The notes under the pieces were generated by a model that ran no database searches, was not told the origin of the DNA, and saw nothing but the letters and a program-made list of their open reading frames with translations. From JACPDH01 sp041671505 (GTDB lineage Bacteria > Acidobacteriota > Thermoanaerobaculia > Gp7-AA8): 64,000 bases of DNA. A program made the position numbers and the translations under genes. Positions within the stretch are counted from its first letter, which is position 1; each line of letters starts with the position of its first letter. The stretch spans positions 89,342 to 153,341 of the forward strand of contig JBAZBK010000016.1 of the NCBI GenBank assembly GCA_041671505.1, read 5' to 3'. Below are positions 33,722 through 44,700 of this stretch, one piece after another.

Positions 33722-34494
33722 GATTCAAAAACCTCACACAGCTGGAAAAGGTACGCCAAGACCGCCAGGCCAGCAGCCTGCCTGTTGCTATTCCCGACAA
33801 GTCCTCCGATTGCAAAGATCCGAAGTGACGAGAAGATCTCGTCGGGTCGCCTTCTGGCACGAACCTCCTGGAAGTACATCACCTTGAACCCCGCCACCAA
33901 TCGCTGCGGGTATTCTGCGTCTTTCATCGCTTGCGAGTCGATGAATCGCTTCACGACGTCGGCGACAGCAAGTCCCTGTTGGATATGTAGCCGAGTCTCA
34001 CCAGAGAGTGCGTTCCGAACGATCTTCCTCTCGATTGCGATTCGGTCCAAATTCGCATCACTCTCCGCCTTGCTTGAACCGGCGACGACGGCTTCACACA
34101 CGAGGTCGAGCTCCGCGAAATCCACATCCTGGATGAAACGCTCCATCAGTTCTCGGGCCCGAGCTTCCGCCTTCCGTTTCCACTCCTTGAGAAGCTCCGC
34201 CGGATACTTCGTCTCGAACTCACGATTGTCAACCAGTGTGTGATGAGGAGTGCAGAGCAGCATCGCATTCCACGGCCGCTTCAGTTCGCCAAGTGGAATT
34301 TGGGGATCGTGTCGAGGTCCCTCGGGCTCCGCAGAATGAATGTGACCGAGATTCCCTGTAAACACCCAGTTTCCCGCTTCGACAATCGAAGTGAGGCTTG
34401 AGCAGCCTTCGAAATTGCACATCCCGAAGGACGCGAGTGCAACATCCCTCTTTGTGCTCTCGGAGAAATTTGCCGATCGTTTGCCCCTAGTCAT
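33718..34494 (-). CDS. ABC-3C effector: HNH nuclease plus C-terminal ABC-3C domain
   Basis: The protein has 258 residues. The N-terminal half is an HNH/zinc nuclease: C26 and C31 (CNFEGC), H51 and H53 (GHIHS), N76 (RPWNAMLLCTPHHTLVDN, with C81, H84 and H85), then KYPAELLKEWKRKAE. The remaining 150 residues, ending LQLCEVF, look like the ABC-3C C-terminal domain that couples the effector to the ATPase. It is predicted to cut DNA when the ATPase senses its trigger. The first ATG with good context is 34494 (GGAGGAAG about 14 bases upstream); the frame is open to 34578. The gene is first in its operon and is divergent from the XRE gene. Confidence 0.83.
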   Translation of the reverse strand: MTRGKRSANFSESTKRDVALASFGMCNFEGCSSLTSIVEAGNWVFTGNLGHIHSAEPEGPRHDPQIPLGELKRPWNAMLLCTPHHTLVDNREFETKYPAELLKEWKRKAEARARELMERFIQDVDFAELDLVCEAVVAGSSKAESDANLDRIAIERKIVRNALSGETRLHIQQGLAVADVVKRFIDSQAMKDAEYPQRLVAGFKVMYFQEVRARRRPDEIFSSLRIFAIGGLVGNSNRQAAGLAVLAYLFQLCEVFES

Positions 34495-35029
34495 CCAGCC
34501 CTGCTTCCTCCCGCGCAGCCTCGCAGCCTTCGAGCTTCCGACGTCCCGGCTCAGAACATCCAGCCCATCGAGCTTCACCTGCGGCCGTACGCGATCCCCT
34601 GTGACGCCCGGTAGCCACCACGATCTCGTCTTTCGAACGACAACCAGATTGGGAATTCGATCGACGTCGGGGTCCAGGGAATGCTTGGCGGGCCACTCTT
34701 AGATGCACACCAATGCGACCAGCTCAACTCTCCGAAGCCAGCGGCTTTCCTCGCTCCGCAGGCCTTCGACCGCAGCTGCAGAGCTTCGCTGGTACGGCCT
34801 TCGCCTTTCCCTTCCAAGGAGTGGCATCCCACAAGATTCTCCTACCTTTCACGTTCCTCCGCCCAAAAAGTTGTCCGACGCGTTCGGGATGCGCTTGTGA
34901 TTGAGCTGGTCCAAGGGCGTCGGGCTGAGACAAGGCGGCGACCAAATGCCGACGGTCGCCGCGAAACTTGCAAGTCCTCGCCTTACTGCGTAACTATGCC
35001 CAAGACGACGAAGGAATGGAGGCCGAAAC
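34495..35029. other. divergent intergenic region
   Basis: The 535 bp between the minus-strand ABC-3C operon and the plus-strand XRE gene hold several short frames on both strands with no coherent domain, so no gene is called. The promoters of both units are expected here, but no convincing -35/-10 pair stands out by eye. Confidence 0.5.
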
Positions 35030-35413
35030 TTGGGAATTAGAATCGCCCTCGAGATGGCGAGACAGAAAGCAGGCGACGAAGCATTCAGCCGCCGGCTCGC
35101 GGCGATCCGGCGAGCGCGTGGCATGACCCAGATCGATCTTGCCGACGCGGCGGGGACGACGCAGCGGGCCGTGTCGTACTACGAGAACGCCTTCGGAGTT
35201 CCGCCAGCGCCCGTGCTCGTCGCGCTCGCGAAAGCGTTACGCGTCACGACCGACGAGTTGCTCGGCGTCAAACGCGTGAGGCCCGACTCACGCACCGAGG
35301 ATCCCGAGACCCGCCGGCTCTGGAAAAAGTTTCAGCAAGTCACCGAGCTCCCCGAAAAAGATCAGCGCGCCGTCATCCGCCTCATCAACTCACTCGCCGG
35401 AGCGCGCGACTAA
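35030..35413 (+). CDS. XRE-family transcriptional regulator
   Basis: The 127-residue protein has an N-terminal helix-turn-helix domain (RRLAAIRRARGMTQIDLADAAGTTQRAVSYYENAF) followed by PAPVLVALAKALRVTTDELLGV, the typical lambda-repressor-like XRE fold, and a C-terminal helical tail (DPETRRLWKKFQQVTELPEKDQRAVIRLINSLAG). The TTG at 35030 is chosen because a perfect GGAGG lies 7 bases upstream; the ATG at 35054 has none at that spacing. It is divergent from the ABC-3C operon and only 2 bp upstream of the AlbA_2 gene, so it may control either or both units. Confidence 0.82.
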   Translation: MGIRIALEMARQKAGDEAFSRRLAAIRRARGMTQIDLADAAGTTQRAVSYYENAFGVPPAPVLVALAKALRVTTDELLGVKRVRPDSRTEDPETRRLWKKFQQVTELPEKDQRAVIRLINSLAGARD

Positions 35414-35415
35414 CG

Positions 35416-36405
35416 ATGAACCCGGAGGCTCTTTTCCGGTCGCTTTCTCTGCAGAGCATGGATGAGTTCATCGCTCGCGGCCAGGAGGAAAACCTCTTCC
35501 TGGATTTCAAACAGGTGAACCGCGCCGACCTTTCACACTCGGATGACAAGAAGAACTTCGCCCGCGCTCTCAGTGGCTTTGCGAATTCGAGTGGCGGCCT
35601 GATCGTGTGGGGCGTCGAGGCGCGCAAAAACGCTCAGGGCGTTGATTGCGCTGTCGCGAAAGCAGAGATCTCCGATGCGCGCCTGTTCGTCGCTCGCCTC
35701 AACGAGCTGACGGGCCAGTTCGTTTCACCCTTGGTCGACGGGGTCGCGCATCGCCACCTGCTAAGCGCAGGGACGAGTGGCTTCGCGGTAACGCTCGTTC
35801 CGGAAAGCGATTCCGGACCGCACATGGCCAAGGCAGGAGAAGACCGCTATTTCAAGCGATCGGGCGATAGCTTCTACCGAATGGAGCACTTCGACATCGA
35901 AGACATGTTCGGGAGGAGACGAAAACCTGTTCTCGGCATCTCGGCGACACTTACGCAGGGCAGCTCACTGCAGGGGCCGAATCGCAACACTCACGAGTTT
36001 CAAGTGTTCCTCTCCCTCACGAATACGGGACGCGGCTCCGCCGCTGCACCGTACATGGCCGTGTCCGCCTCACCCGACCGCTACCTTGTGAAGCGGCACG
36101 GCATCGCAGTAGGGGGACAGGGCCAGGTGTTCAACACCGTCGCCGATAACGGCCAGCCACGCTGGACTCGCTTCGTCTCCGATGCAACCTTCGTCGTGCA
36201 CCCGGAAACGAGATACGAGTTCGCGCTGATCAAAGGCGACCTCGATGATACGGACGCGACGGCTCCCGACCTCGAAGTGGAGTGTGCTGTCGCGGCCGAA
36301 AACTTCCGCATGGCGCGATTCACGCTCTCGATCCCGGGTGGCGACCTCATCGACGTGGCGCGAGGTACGTCCACCACGAGGCTCGGCGATTTCGTGCGTG
36401 CCTAA
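35416..36405 (+). CDS. AlbA_2/Schlafen-like domain protein
   Basis: The protein has 329 residues. The N-terminal domain (about 20-170) follows the AlbA_2 pattern: EENLFLDFKQV, then DDKKNFARALSGFANSSGGLIVWGVEAR, then GEDRYFKRSGDSFYRMEHFDI. The rest (about 175-329) is a beta-rich domain with FQVFLSLTNTGRGSAAAPYM, FVVHPETRYEFALIK and FTLSIPG, which was not recognised. AlbA_2/Schlafen domains are nucleic-acid-associated and occur in toxin-antitoxin and antiviral contexts. It starts 2 bp after the XRE gene, so the two are almost certainly cotranscribed. The unknown C-terminal half makes it a candidate sensor or effector. Confidence 0.75.
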   Translation: MNPEALFRSLSLQSMDEFIARGQEENLFLDFKQVNRADLSHSDDKKNFARALSGFANSSGGLIVWGVEARKNAQGVDCAVAKAEISDARLFVARLNELTGQFVSPLVDGVAHRHLLSAGTSGFAVTLVPESDSGPHMAKAGEDRYFKRSGDSFYRMEHFDIEDMFGRRRKPVLGISATLTQGSSLQGPNRNTHEFQVFLSLTNTGRGSAAAPYMAVSASPDRYLVKRHGIAVGGQGQVFNTVADNGQPRWTRFVSDATFVVHPETRYEFALIKGDLDDTDATAPDLEVECAVAAENFRMARFTLSIPGGDLIDVARGTSTTRLGDFVRA

Positions 36406-36496
36406 CAACAAACCCCCGCGCGGTGGCCGGGGTTCATGCGCGGACGTCGAAGCGAGAAGTTAATACTTTGGCTGCGACCCAAGGCCTTTCCCAATT

Positions 36497-36817
36497 TTAT
36501 CCAATCGGCTTCCCATTCATACGAACAACGGCTGCTGTAATGGTCAACGTGGTATCGTCGCGCCACATCGCGATTCGAACCTCAGTCGACATTCCATCCG
36601 CCTTTGCTTCTGCCTCCACTGAAGTCAGCTCAGCCCAGTCCCACGTCGATCGCGAGTTGTCAACGAACTGAAGCTCCGAGATACCTTCGAACGCCAGGGT
36701 AAACCGATGGCTCACGCCAGCGTCGAGCGTCTCCACATCGAGCCGTGCGGAATGCTCAGCGACGTCGAATTCGAAGTGGCAAAGCGTCCCGCCCCACAAT
36801 TCATTCAACGCGATCAT
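36497..36817 (-). CDS. candidate immunity protein of the RHS toxin
   Basis: The protein has 106 residues and no signal peptide: IALNELWGGTLCHFEFDVAEHSARLDVETLDAG then TLAFEGISELQFVDN, EVRIAMWRDDTTLTITAAVVRMNGKPIG. It is a small alpha/beta cytoplasmic protein. Its ATG at 36817 shares a base with the stop of the RHS core/toxin gene (TGATG), an arrangement typical of toxin-immunity pairs (a TTG at 36820 is an alternative start). The size and place fit an immunity protein, but the family was not identified. It ends about 90 bp before the stop of the convergent AlbA_2 gene. Confidence 0.68.
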   Translation of the reverse strand: MIALNELWGGTLCHFEFDVAEHSARLDVETLDAGVSHRFTLAFEGISELQFVDNSRSTWDWAELTSVEAEAKADGMSTEVRIAMWRDDTTLTITAAVVRMNGKPIG

Positions 36818-38706
36818 CAACGATCCCGGATCATCTTGATGAGACCCATGATCTCGTCGTATGCCCTCTTCGAAATGTCAATGTGGGTCTTCGCCATATC
36901 CGTCGAAACGGCTCCGGTCACGGTAAACGTTTCCTTGCCGGGGATGCTAACCCGGTAGTAATTGGTTCGCCCGCCTCCCTCACTCATCATCCGAACCACG
37001 ATTTCTCGGTTGCCATGAGGAACGATGACTTCATATCCCTTCTTGAGCTCCTTCAGAGTTCCGCCCGATCCTCTCGCCACCTGAGACGCAAGAGCAGCGG
37101 GAGTTGGCGTGCCGGTCTCTTGAGCTCCCCAGTCACGGAACAGATTAATTACCGGTGCGAAGCGCATCCCCAGTTCGAATAGCTTCGGGCCAGCAAATGC
37201 TGCCAACTCCGGCAAGAGAGCCACACCCGCCGCTCCGGCCAACATCCCGCCACCGAGCACGGCGGCCTTCTGCTTCGTTTCCGGAGAGGCGAGATCCGGG
37301 TCATTCCCCATCATGATCGCCATCTCGGACAACTCCTCGCGTCCGTCCGGATCGATCTTGTTTACCGGGTTGTTCGAAACATAGCTGTATCGGTTCCATC
37401 GCTGTGGGTTCTTCGCGGCACTTTTCTGGTCGAGCACCGGGTCGACGCTGAGAAACCTGCCGAGATTAGGGTTGTAGTACCGAGCATGCATGTAATCCAG
37501 CTGCGAGGCAACGCCGTCCCGGTTGTCGCGCTCGTGTCCCGTGAACTTGAGTCGCTCGCCCTCGGTTTCACCGTCCGGAATCTCCTCGCCGAACGGCAGG
37601 TATGCGTTCATCGCAATCTTGTTCCCACTGCCGTCTGTGAGCAGGCGCGGCGTGCCGAGGTGATCGAGGTGGTAGTGGGTCGTCTTGCCATCGGGCGCCA
37701 GGGTCGCCAGTAGTGACCCATTCCGCCAGATGTAATCTTTCTTCCACTCGAGCGCTCCACCCGCGCTGATCCGCTCGTACTCGCGAAGCACTTTCTGGTC
37801 TGGGCCGCGAACCGTGTAGCGCGTCGAGCCGTTCACGAACGTGGTCGCCACGCGTTCGTCGTCCGCGGTGTAGAAATACTTCTCGGTCGATGAGCCCAGC
37901 GCCCTCGACGTCACCATATTGAGCGCGTCATACGTCAGAACCGTTCCGCCAACCTGCGTCGCGTTTCCACTGACTGTGTCGTACGCCACGCTCCTCGTGA
38001 CTCCGTCTTCGACGTAGCTCAAGATTCTGTTTGTCGACGCTTCGGGCACAATCGTCATCGACTCAGGCGTCGTACCAACGCCTTTGGTCGTCGACTTCGA
38101 CTTCATGTTTCCGAACGCGTCGTAGCTGTACGCTTCGCTCCATTGCACTGCACCGGGCGCCGACTGCCCCGGCATCCTCGCCGTCGTCTGCGCACTCACG
38201 AGCCGGTTCACCCGGTCGTATTGATAGACGTCGCTCGTTTCCCATTCCGTGGAGTCAGTCCAGCTGTTCGGGCCTATCTTCGTGATGTTTCCAGCGCCGT
38301 CGTACTCGTACGGACCCGTACTCCAGAAGTTCCATCCGCTCTCTGGCGCCGCGCCCGACTCCACGTTCTCACGCGGCCGGGCCGATCGGAAATAGTGCTC
38401 CGAGCGCCCATCGACGAGCTTCACACGATTGTCCGCGAGCATCGCTCGCGCCTCTTCCTGCGTCGCCTCCACCGCGAATCTCCGCTCCGCCCCAGGCCAG
38501 ACCGCGCGCAGGGAGCCGCCGTACTTGGCGGTCAACTCGCGCGCAACCGCCCTCGTGGCGCCCGACGTTTCGTCCAGGAGAATGACCCACATCTGCCTGC
38601 CCGGGCACTCGCCACACGAGCTCGGAACCCACCGACCAGCCTCGGCCGGCACGACGGTAAGCACCGCGACGATAAGCGCCGCACACAATGTCATCGTTCG
38701 TGTCAT
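36817..38706 (-). CDS. exported RHS-core protein with C-terminal toxin region
   Basis: The protein has 629 residues. After a signal peptide (MTRTMTLCAALIVAVLTVVPAEA) comes a domain resembling the I9/propeptide-inhibitor fold (RQMWVILLDETSGATRAVARELTAKYGG). A short set of YD repeats follows, then the RHS core: YHLDHLGTPRLLTD, LPFGEEIPDG, LKFTGHERD, LDYMHARYYNPNLGRFLSVDP. The cleavage-type motif NKIDPDGRE lies near residue 450. The last 170 residues vary from the core and contain a GGTLKELKKGYEVIVPHGNREIVVRM to IDISKRAYDEIM segment, the presumed toxin. ATG at 38706 has GAGG 8 bases upstream. The only YD repeats are few; the main set is in the preceding giant gene. Confidence 0.82.
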   Translation of the reverse strand: MTRTMTLCAALIVAVLTVVPAEAGRWVPSSCGECPGRQMWVILLDETSGATRAVARELTAKYGGSLRAVWPGAERRFAVEATQEEARAMLADNRVKLVDGRSEHYFRSARPRENVESGAAPESGWNFWSTGPYEYDGAGNITKIGPNSWTDSTEWETSDVYQYDRVNRLVSAQTTARMPGQSAPGAVQWSEAYSYDAFGNMKSKSTTKGVGTTPESMTIVPEASTNRILSYVEDGVTRSVAYDTVSGNATQVGGTVLTYDALNMVTSRALGSSTEKYFYTADDERVATTFVNGSTRYTVRGPDQKVLREYERISAGGALEWKKDYIWRNGSLLATLAPDGKTTHYHLDHLGTPRLLTDGSGNKIAMNAYLPFGEEIPDGETEGERLKFTGHERDNRDGVASQLDYMHARYYNPNLGRFLSVDPVLDQKSAAKNPQRWNRYSYVSNNPVNKIDPDGREELSEMAIMMGNDPDLASPETKQKAAVLGGGMLAGAAGVALLPELAAFAGPKLFELGMRFAPVINLFRDWGAQETGTPTPAALASQVARGSGGTLKELKKGYEVIVPHGNREIVVRMMSEGGGRTNYYRVSIPGKETFTVTGAVSTDMAKTHIDISKRAYDEIMGLIKMIRDR

Positions 38707-38752
38707 CGAATTGCCTCTCATGCCATCACGACAGCGTGATCTTCGTTGCGGC

Positions 38753-41700
38753 TCAATTCGTATCCGCCGACCGGAAGGTGACGACCATCCCGGTCCATTG
38801 CTCGGGAACTCCGACCGTTGCAACGTGGCCTTGTGCACCGGACGCGGTCGTGATCCTCTCGTACACCGCAGCCGTTAGGCGGTTCCCTACGAACTTGTCG
38901 TAAAGCTCCACGAAGCCGTTCGTCGGACTCGAGAAATCCGTTGGTGTGTAGGTCGTGAAGGCGGTGATCACGAGCTCCTTCGGCTGAACCGTATTCGCCG
39001 TGTTTCCCGACTGTACGGTTCCCGTATTCGTATTTCCTCCCGTGCCCGCGCTCTTGTCGAGAGGATTCGTAGCCATCACGCCGGAATACTCCAGAAGATA
39101 CAACGTCTGGTCGTGATACCCGGCTGCCACGGTGAACCGTTCCGATGTTCGATTGCCGGCGTTGTTGGGGATGATGTAAATCGATGATTTGATGTTGTTC
39201 CACTCCTGCGTCGTGGCGTGCACCCATCCGGCGGGCGGCGTCCAGATCACCGCGCCGTTCGGATCCTTGCGTCCGGAGACCACGGCAATGAGGAGCGTGC
39301 CTGTCTGTGTCGGCTGCGGCCAGTTCGCCGTGATACTCGTCTGAGAGCTCGCCAGCGAGAACGTCGTTTGACGACGCGCGATCTGCGGGGGCGGAGGTGG
39401 CGCGACCGTCACCGTGACGGTAGCGCTATTCGCGGACCCGCACACATTGCTAACTCGCACCCAATACGGCGTCGTCGTGGTGAGCGCAGGTGTTGTGAAC
39501 GACGCGCTGTTCGTGCCTACGGGATTCGTAGTCGTGCCGGACGTGCCCTGGAACCACGCATACGTCATCGGCGACGTGCTCGACGCGACAACGCTCAGGG
39601 TCGCAGTTTGTCCGCTCTGGATCGTGGGGCTCTGCGGCGGCGTTATGGTGGGAGCGGCCTGGCATGGCACGACGCTGATCGTCGTGGTCTTGCTGATCGG
39701 ACCAGTGGTCGCGGTGATGGTGACGTTGGTCGCCGCCGGAATTGATGCTGCGCTGGTAATCGTGAAAGTCGCGCTCGTGGATGCCGCCCCTACTGTAACT
39801 GAGGCTGGCACGCTGAGCAGAGCCGGGTTGGAACTCGAGAGCGTTACGGTGGCGCCACCCGTTCCATTGAGCGTCACTGTACCCGTTGCAGTTGTCGCCG
39901 GGAGCATCGCCGTCAGCGACGACGAGACGCTCGCCACTGCAGGCAGGTAGTTGATGGAGTACGCCACTGTGGTGCTCGCCCTAACTGTCAGGCTTCCCAC
40001 GGCGCTCGCCGTCGAACTGATCGTGAAGGTCGTCGACGTCTGTCCAGCCGGTACGTTTACGATCGGAACCGTAACCTGGCCTGCGGCCGTCCCTGTGATC
40101 TGCTGGAAGTAGACGCGCCATTCGGCGCCTGGCGTGGCGTTCAGAGTGATCGTGCCGGTCGCGGGCTGGCTGCCGTATAGCGAAACTGGTGTGATCGATA
40201 AGCTCGCGACCTTGATCAACTGGACGTTGAGTGTGACCGACTTGCTCGCGCCAGACATTGTTGCCGTGATCGTCGCCGAACCGCTGAATCCGACCGGCAG
40301 GTCGATCGGTACCTCGAGATTCGTCTGACCCTGAGGCACTGTTACCGCAGCAGCGACCGGAGTGAGAGCCGGGTACGACGATGCTAGGGAAACCGAAGCT
40401 CCACCCACGGGTGCCGCTCTCTCGAGAGTGATGGTCAGGTTGACCCGTTGCGTGTCGTACGCCTCGGTCCGATCGAGTGTAAACGTCGCGATCGCCGGCG
40501 GAGGTGCGGGTTGCAGCGTTAGGGTGGCCGACTTCGTGATGCCACCTTGCGACGCCGACACATCCACCGATTGCGTCGTAGCCACGGCCAATGTTCCAAC
40601 CGGGAATGTGACGGTTGCCGCACCCGCCGGCACGGTAACCGTCGCCGGAACCGTGACGAGTCCGCTCGCGTTCGTGAGCGTCACGTCGGCACCGCCGGCC
40701 GGCGCCAGATTGGTCAGATAGATATTGCCGGTCGTGCTCGTTCCACCTTCCACGGTCGCCGGGGCGAAAGCAAAAGCATAGAGCTCAGTCGGCTGCACCG
40801 TGATCTGCATCGTGCGGCTGCTCGGCCCGGTCGTCGCCGTGACGGTGACGACCGTCGTCGCGGCGATCGTGCCCGACGACGTGACCGTGAATGTAGCGCT
40901 CGTGGAAGCCGGGTCGACGTAGACCGACGCGGGCACACTGAGGAGTGATGGGGCAGAGCTCGTGAGCGTCACCGTCCCTCCTCCAACACCATTGAGGGCT
41001 ACGGTACCCGTGGCGGTCTTCGATGGCGTCATCGTGGTCAGCGACGACGAAATGCTCGTCACAGACGGAAGGAAGTTCACCGTTCGTGCGATTCCGCCAT
41101 TGATCCGGAGAGTCGCGTCCCCGAGGGCATTCGCGGTCGAGCCGATCGTAAACGTCGTCGATGTCTGTCCGGCCGGGACATCAACCGTCGGAACCGACAT
41201 CTCGAGGGAAGCAGGTCCCGAGAACTGGGTGAAGACAACGTGCCATGGCGCCCCTGGTGCGGCATTCAATCCAATCGTCGCGTTGAGACTCTGTCCTCCA
41301 TAAGCCACGGAAGGGGTGATCGTGAAACTGTTCGCCTGAATGAGAGAGACCGTGAGCACGACCGACTGCGTCGAGCTCGCAAGCGTTGCGGTCAGCGTCG
41401 CCTCTCCGCTGTAGCCAAGGGGAAGGTCGATCGGAATGACGAGATTCGACGCGCCCTGCGGAACGGTGACGATCGCCGGAATCGGGGTCAGGTCGCCGTA
41501 CGAGGTTGTAAGCGCAACCTCGACGCCGCCCACCGGTGCCGCGCCATTGAGCGAGACGGTGAGATTCACACGCTGTGTATCGAACGCGTCGGGCGTGTCA
41601 AGTGCCAGTGAAGTGACTTCGTACGGTCCGAACCTGAGATAGGCCCGTCGAGTGACGCCCCCGCACGATGCGTCGACGAGGTACGTTCGCCAGGTATCGG

Positions 41701-44700
41701 TGCGAGGCGTGGTGATCGTGAAGGGCGCAGACCTCTGGCCTGCCGGCACCGTAACGTTGAACGATGTCCAACTCGACGGTATGGACGAGTATCGGATCTC
41801 AACCAGCGTGTCTGCCAGCGGGACGGCTGTCAGCCAGACCAGTCCGGGAGCAGGATTCCCACCCAAGACGTAGTCGGTCCATTCGACTCGCTCGATCTGT
41901 GCCGCGACGAGGGTCAGATCTGCCCTTTGGATGACGTTCCCGGTACGCGCCTCGATCTGGACGACCGTTTCCTGCGTCACCTGATGCGTCGTCAGCGAGA
42001 ACGTGCCCGCCGAGTTACCGGGAGGTATGGTGATTGATGATGAGGGCAGTATCACGAGATCGGGACGTGAGACGGAAAGCGCAACCGTGCCGCCACCGGG
42101 CCCGCCGAGGTTGATTGTGCCCTGCGCCGCGCTACCACCGACCACCAACGGCGGCGTGATCGAGAGCCCGAGCACCGCCGGCGTGATCGTGAGGTAGCCG
42201 GACGAGACCTGAGTGGATGAAAGTTTCGCGACGATCTGAACGGACTCGGCGGGCGCATCGTGAAGCGCCGTCACGCTGAATGTGGCGGACGACTCACCCT
42301 TCCTGACGATCGCGGGAGACGACACGGTCGCAGACAGCTCATCCGTAGTCCAGAGATTTACTCCGATGTCGTAGGCGCTAGGTGAACTCAGATAGACAGT
42401 TCCCGTGACACTGCTCCCCGCCATCACCGTCGCGGAGCTGAGCTCGACTCTCGTCAAACTGAGCTTGATCAGTCTAAGAATTACCTGCCGCGTCTCGGTA
42501 CCGCGGGTAACCGTAATCGTGGCGTCATTCGATGTGAACAGTTGGGGGGTCTCGATTCCGAAGTTGATCGTGCTCTGCCCCTGCGGAATGACCACAGTAT
42601 TCGCCGAAGTATTCGTTGAGAACGTTACCTCCGCGCTCGAGAGCGTGAACGTTGCACCACCCGGGCCTGCAGGGCCTTCGAGGATGATCGTTCCTTCCGT
42701 CTCCGATCCGGAAGGGGCGGCTGTCGCGGCGAGCGTAACGTCGAAGCTCGTCGCGGGATTGAGAGCGAGGGATCCTTTCACCGATCCTTGCGGGCACGTT
42801 GCCGTGATCTCTACGATGGTTGGGGAAGATACGCCCTGAGTGCTGATCTCGAACGAAGCAGAGCTGCTCCCGGCCGGGATCGTGACCGTCGCAGGTACGC
42901 CGGCCACTGTTGTGTTTGACGAGGAGAGTGTGATCACTTCGTCGACAGTCGCCGGAAGCCCCCACGTTACCGTCCCATGGGCGATGCGCCCGCCGGTTAC
43001 TGAGGCTTCGGTAATCGAGAAACTCAGATAGGGCCGCAGATACACCCCGTAGCCACTATTGCTCTCGCCATAGCTGGCTCGAATACCGAGGTCCATCGGC
43101 GTGGTCGTCTCGAACGTGTGGATGGGGAAGCTGACCGACTGTGATCCCTCGGCAATTACGACGGAAGAAGGAAAGTTGATAAAGTTTTTCGCATCTCCGA
43201 AGGTGAGCAGCGAGATGTTCGCGCCTCCCGGGGGAGCCGCGGCGTCGAGGGTAATTGTGACGTCGGTAGACATGCCCCCGATCAAGGTCTCGCTCCTGAC
43301 GCCCGGGACGGAACCGGTCTTGGTCATCGAATCAATGTAGGGGGGGCGCACCCTGAACCACCAGAATCTCTGGCGGCCAGATGACTTGATCACCCCGTTC
43401 GAGGTGTACTGGAACGTGGCAAGCACCCGCAGATTCCGCAGAGCGGTCGCATTCTGGTTCGTCACAATCGCTACAGCTGCGCTGGTGCCCGTCGGGTACA
43501 GCGTCACCGAGCTCGACAGCGAGCCGCCACTCGAGCGGAAGCGTGCGATGTCCGCACCTGGATCGATCGTCAACTTCACGGATTCACCGGCCTGCAACTC
43601 GCGATTGAGCGTGACCGTGGCAGTCGCCTCCCATCCACCGATCAGGTAGTCGGGATGCACGACAACCGCTGCAAGGACCGGCCAGATGATCACTTCCACT
43701 TCTGGGAGGTCGTTGTTGCAGTCAGGCTCACCGTCTCTGCTGACGCGAACCCAGATCATGGACGATTCCGTGAGAGGAGGAATATCGTCGATGTTCCAGC
43801 CTCCGTACCATCGTTCACTCGTACGGCGCCAGATCTTGAGCGGTGAACTCGTATCGCCTCGCACTCCTTTGTAGACCCCGATCGTCCATTTCTCGTCGTC
43901 AGGAGACGGCTGTTCCGTTTCGACGAAGAGCGACCAGGGGAGTTGATCGATGACATCGAGGTGATCCGGAATCGAAGCCTCCGGAGGGTCGCAGCGCGTT
44001 ACTGTGATCGCGTCACTCGTTGCTTCGCTCGAGAGGGACGAGCCGCAGTCGAGCGCGACCTTGACTCGATAAAGCGATTTGGTGAAAGGGTCACCTTTCG
44101 TTGTATCGAGCACGATCGAGCTCGCGGTTTCGTTCGCGATCTCGTTTTCGCTCTCACTTCCTGGCTGGCCACTGAGCCAGAACCACTTGTACGACAGCGC
44201 GCCGGGTCCTGCGGCGTCCACGGAAAGTGTGATGACCTCCGTCGCGCTTCCGTATACTCGCGTCGGCACCGATTCGATCCGGACCTTACAAGGCTGAACG
44301 GTCACAAGCGGGCTATCCTGTTCGGGACCGCATACGGTGTGTAGCTTCGGCCGAAATTTGACGAAGTAGGTGGCAAGCTCGGTGACGTTGATTACGGTGT
44401 ACGAGCTGCCGATACCGACACTCGTCTCGCCTTCGGGCGTGATCTGGAACCATTCGAAGTCGTACTTCGTGGGGTCCGCATTCAGTGTGATGGAAAGGAG
44501 CGCGTCGGCGCCCTCATTTACCACTACATTCGTGGATTGCATTTCGAACGTGACGCCGGGACAGGTACCCCCGAGGGGCTCGCCGAAGTTGCGGAACTCG
44601 ATCGAACGAGGCCTCGCCATGCGGTTGGACGGATCCACCGCGATCGTATCGTCAACTCCGTTCAGATGGTGGACCTTTTCTACGAGGCCGTTCGCATGGT

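Noticed and set aside
34681..35040. 119-codon frame in the divergent gap upstream of the XRE gene
   Set aside because: No ribosome site, atypical composition and no domain; it ends beyond the XRE start.
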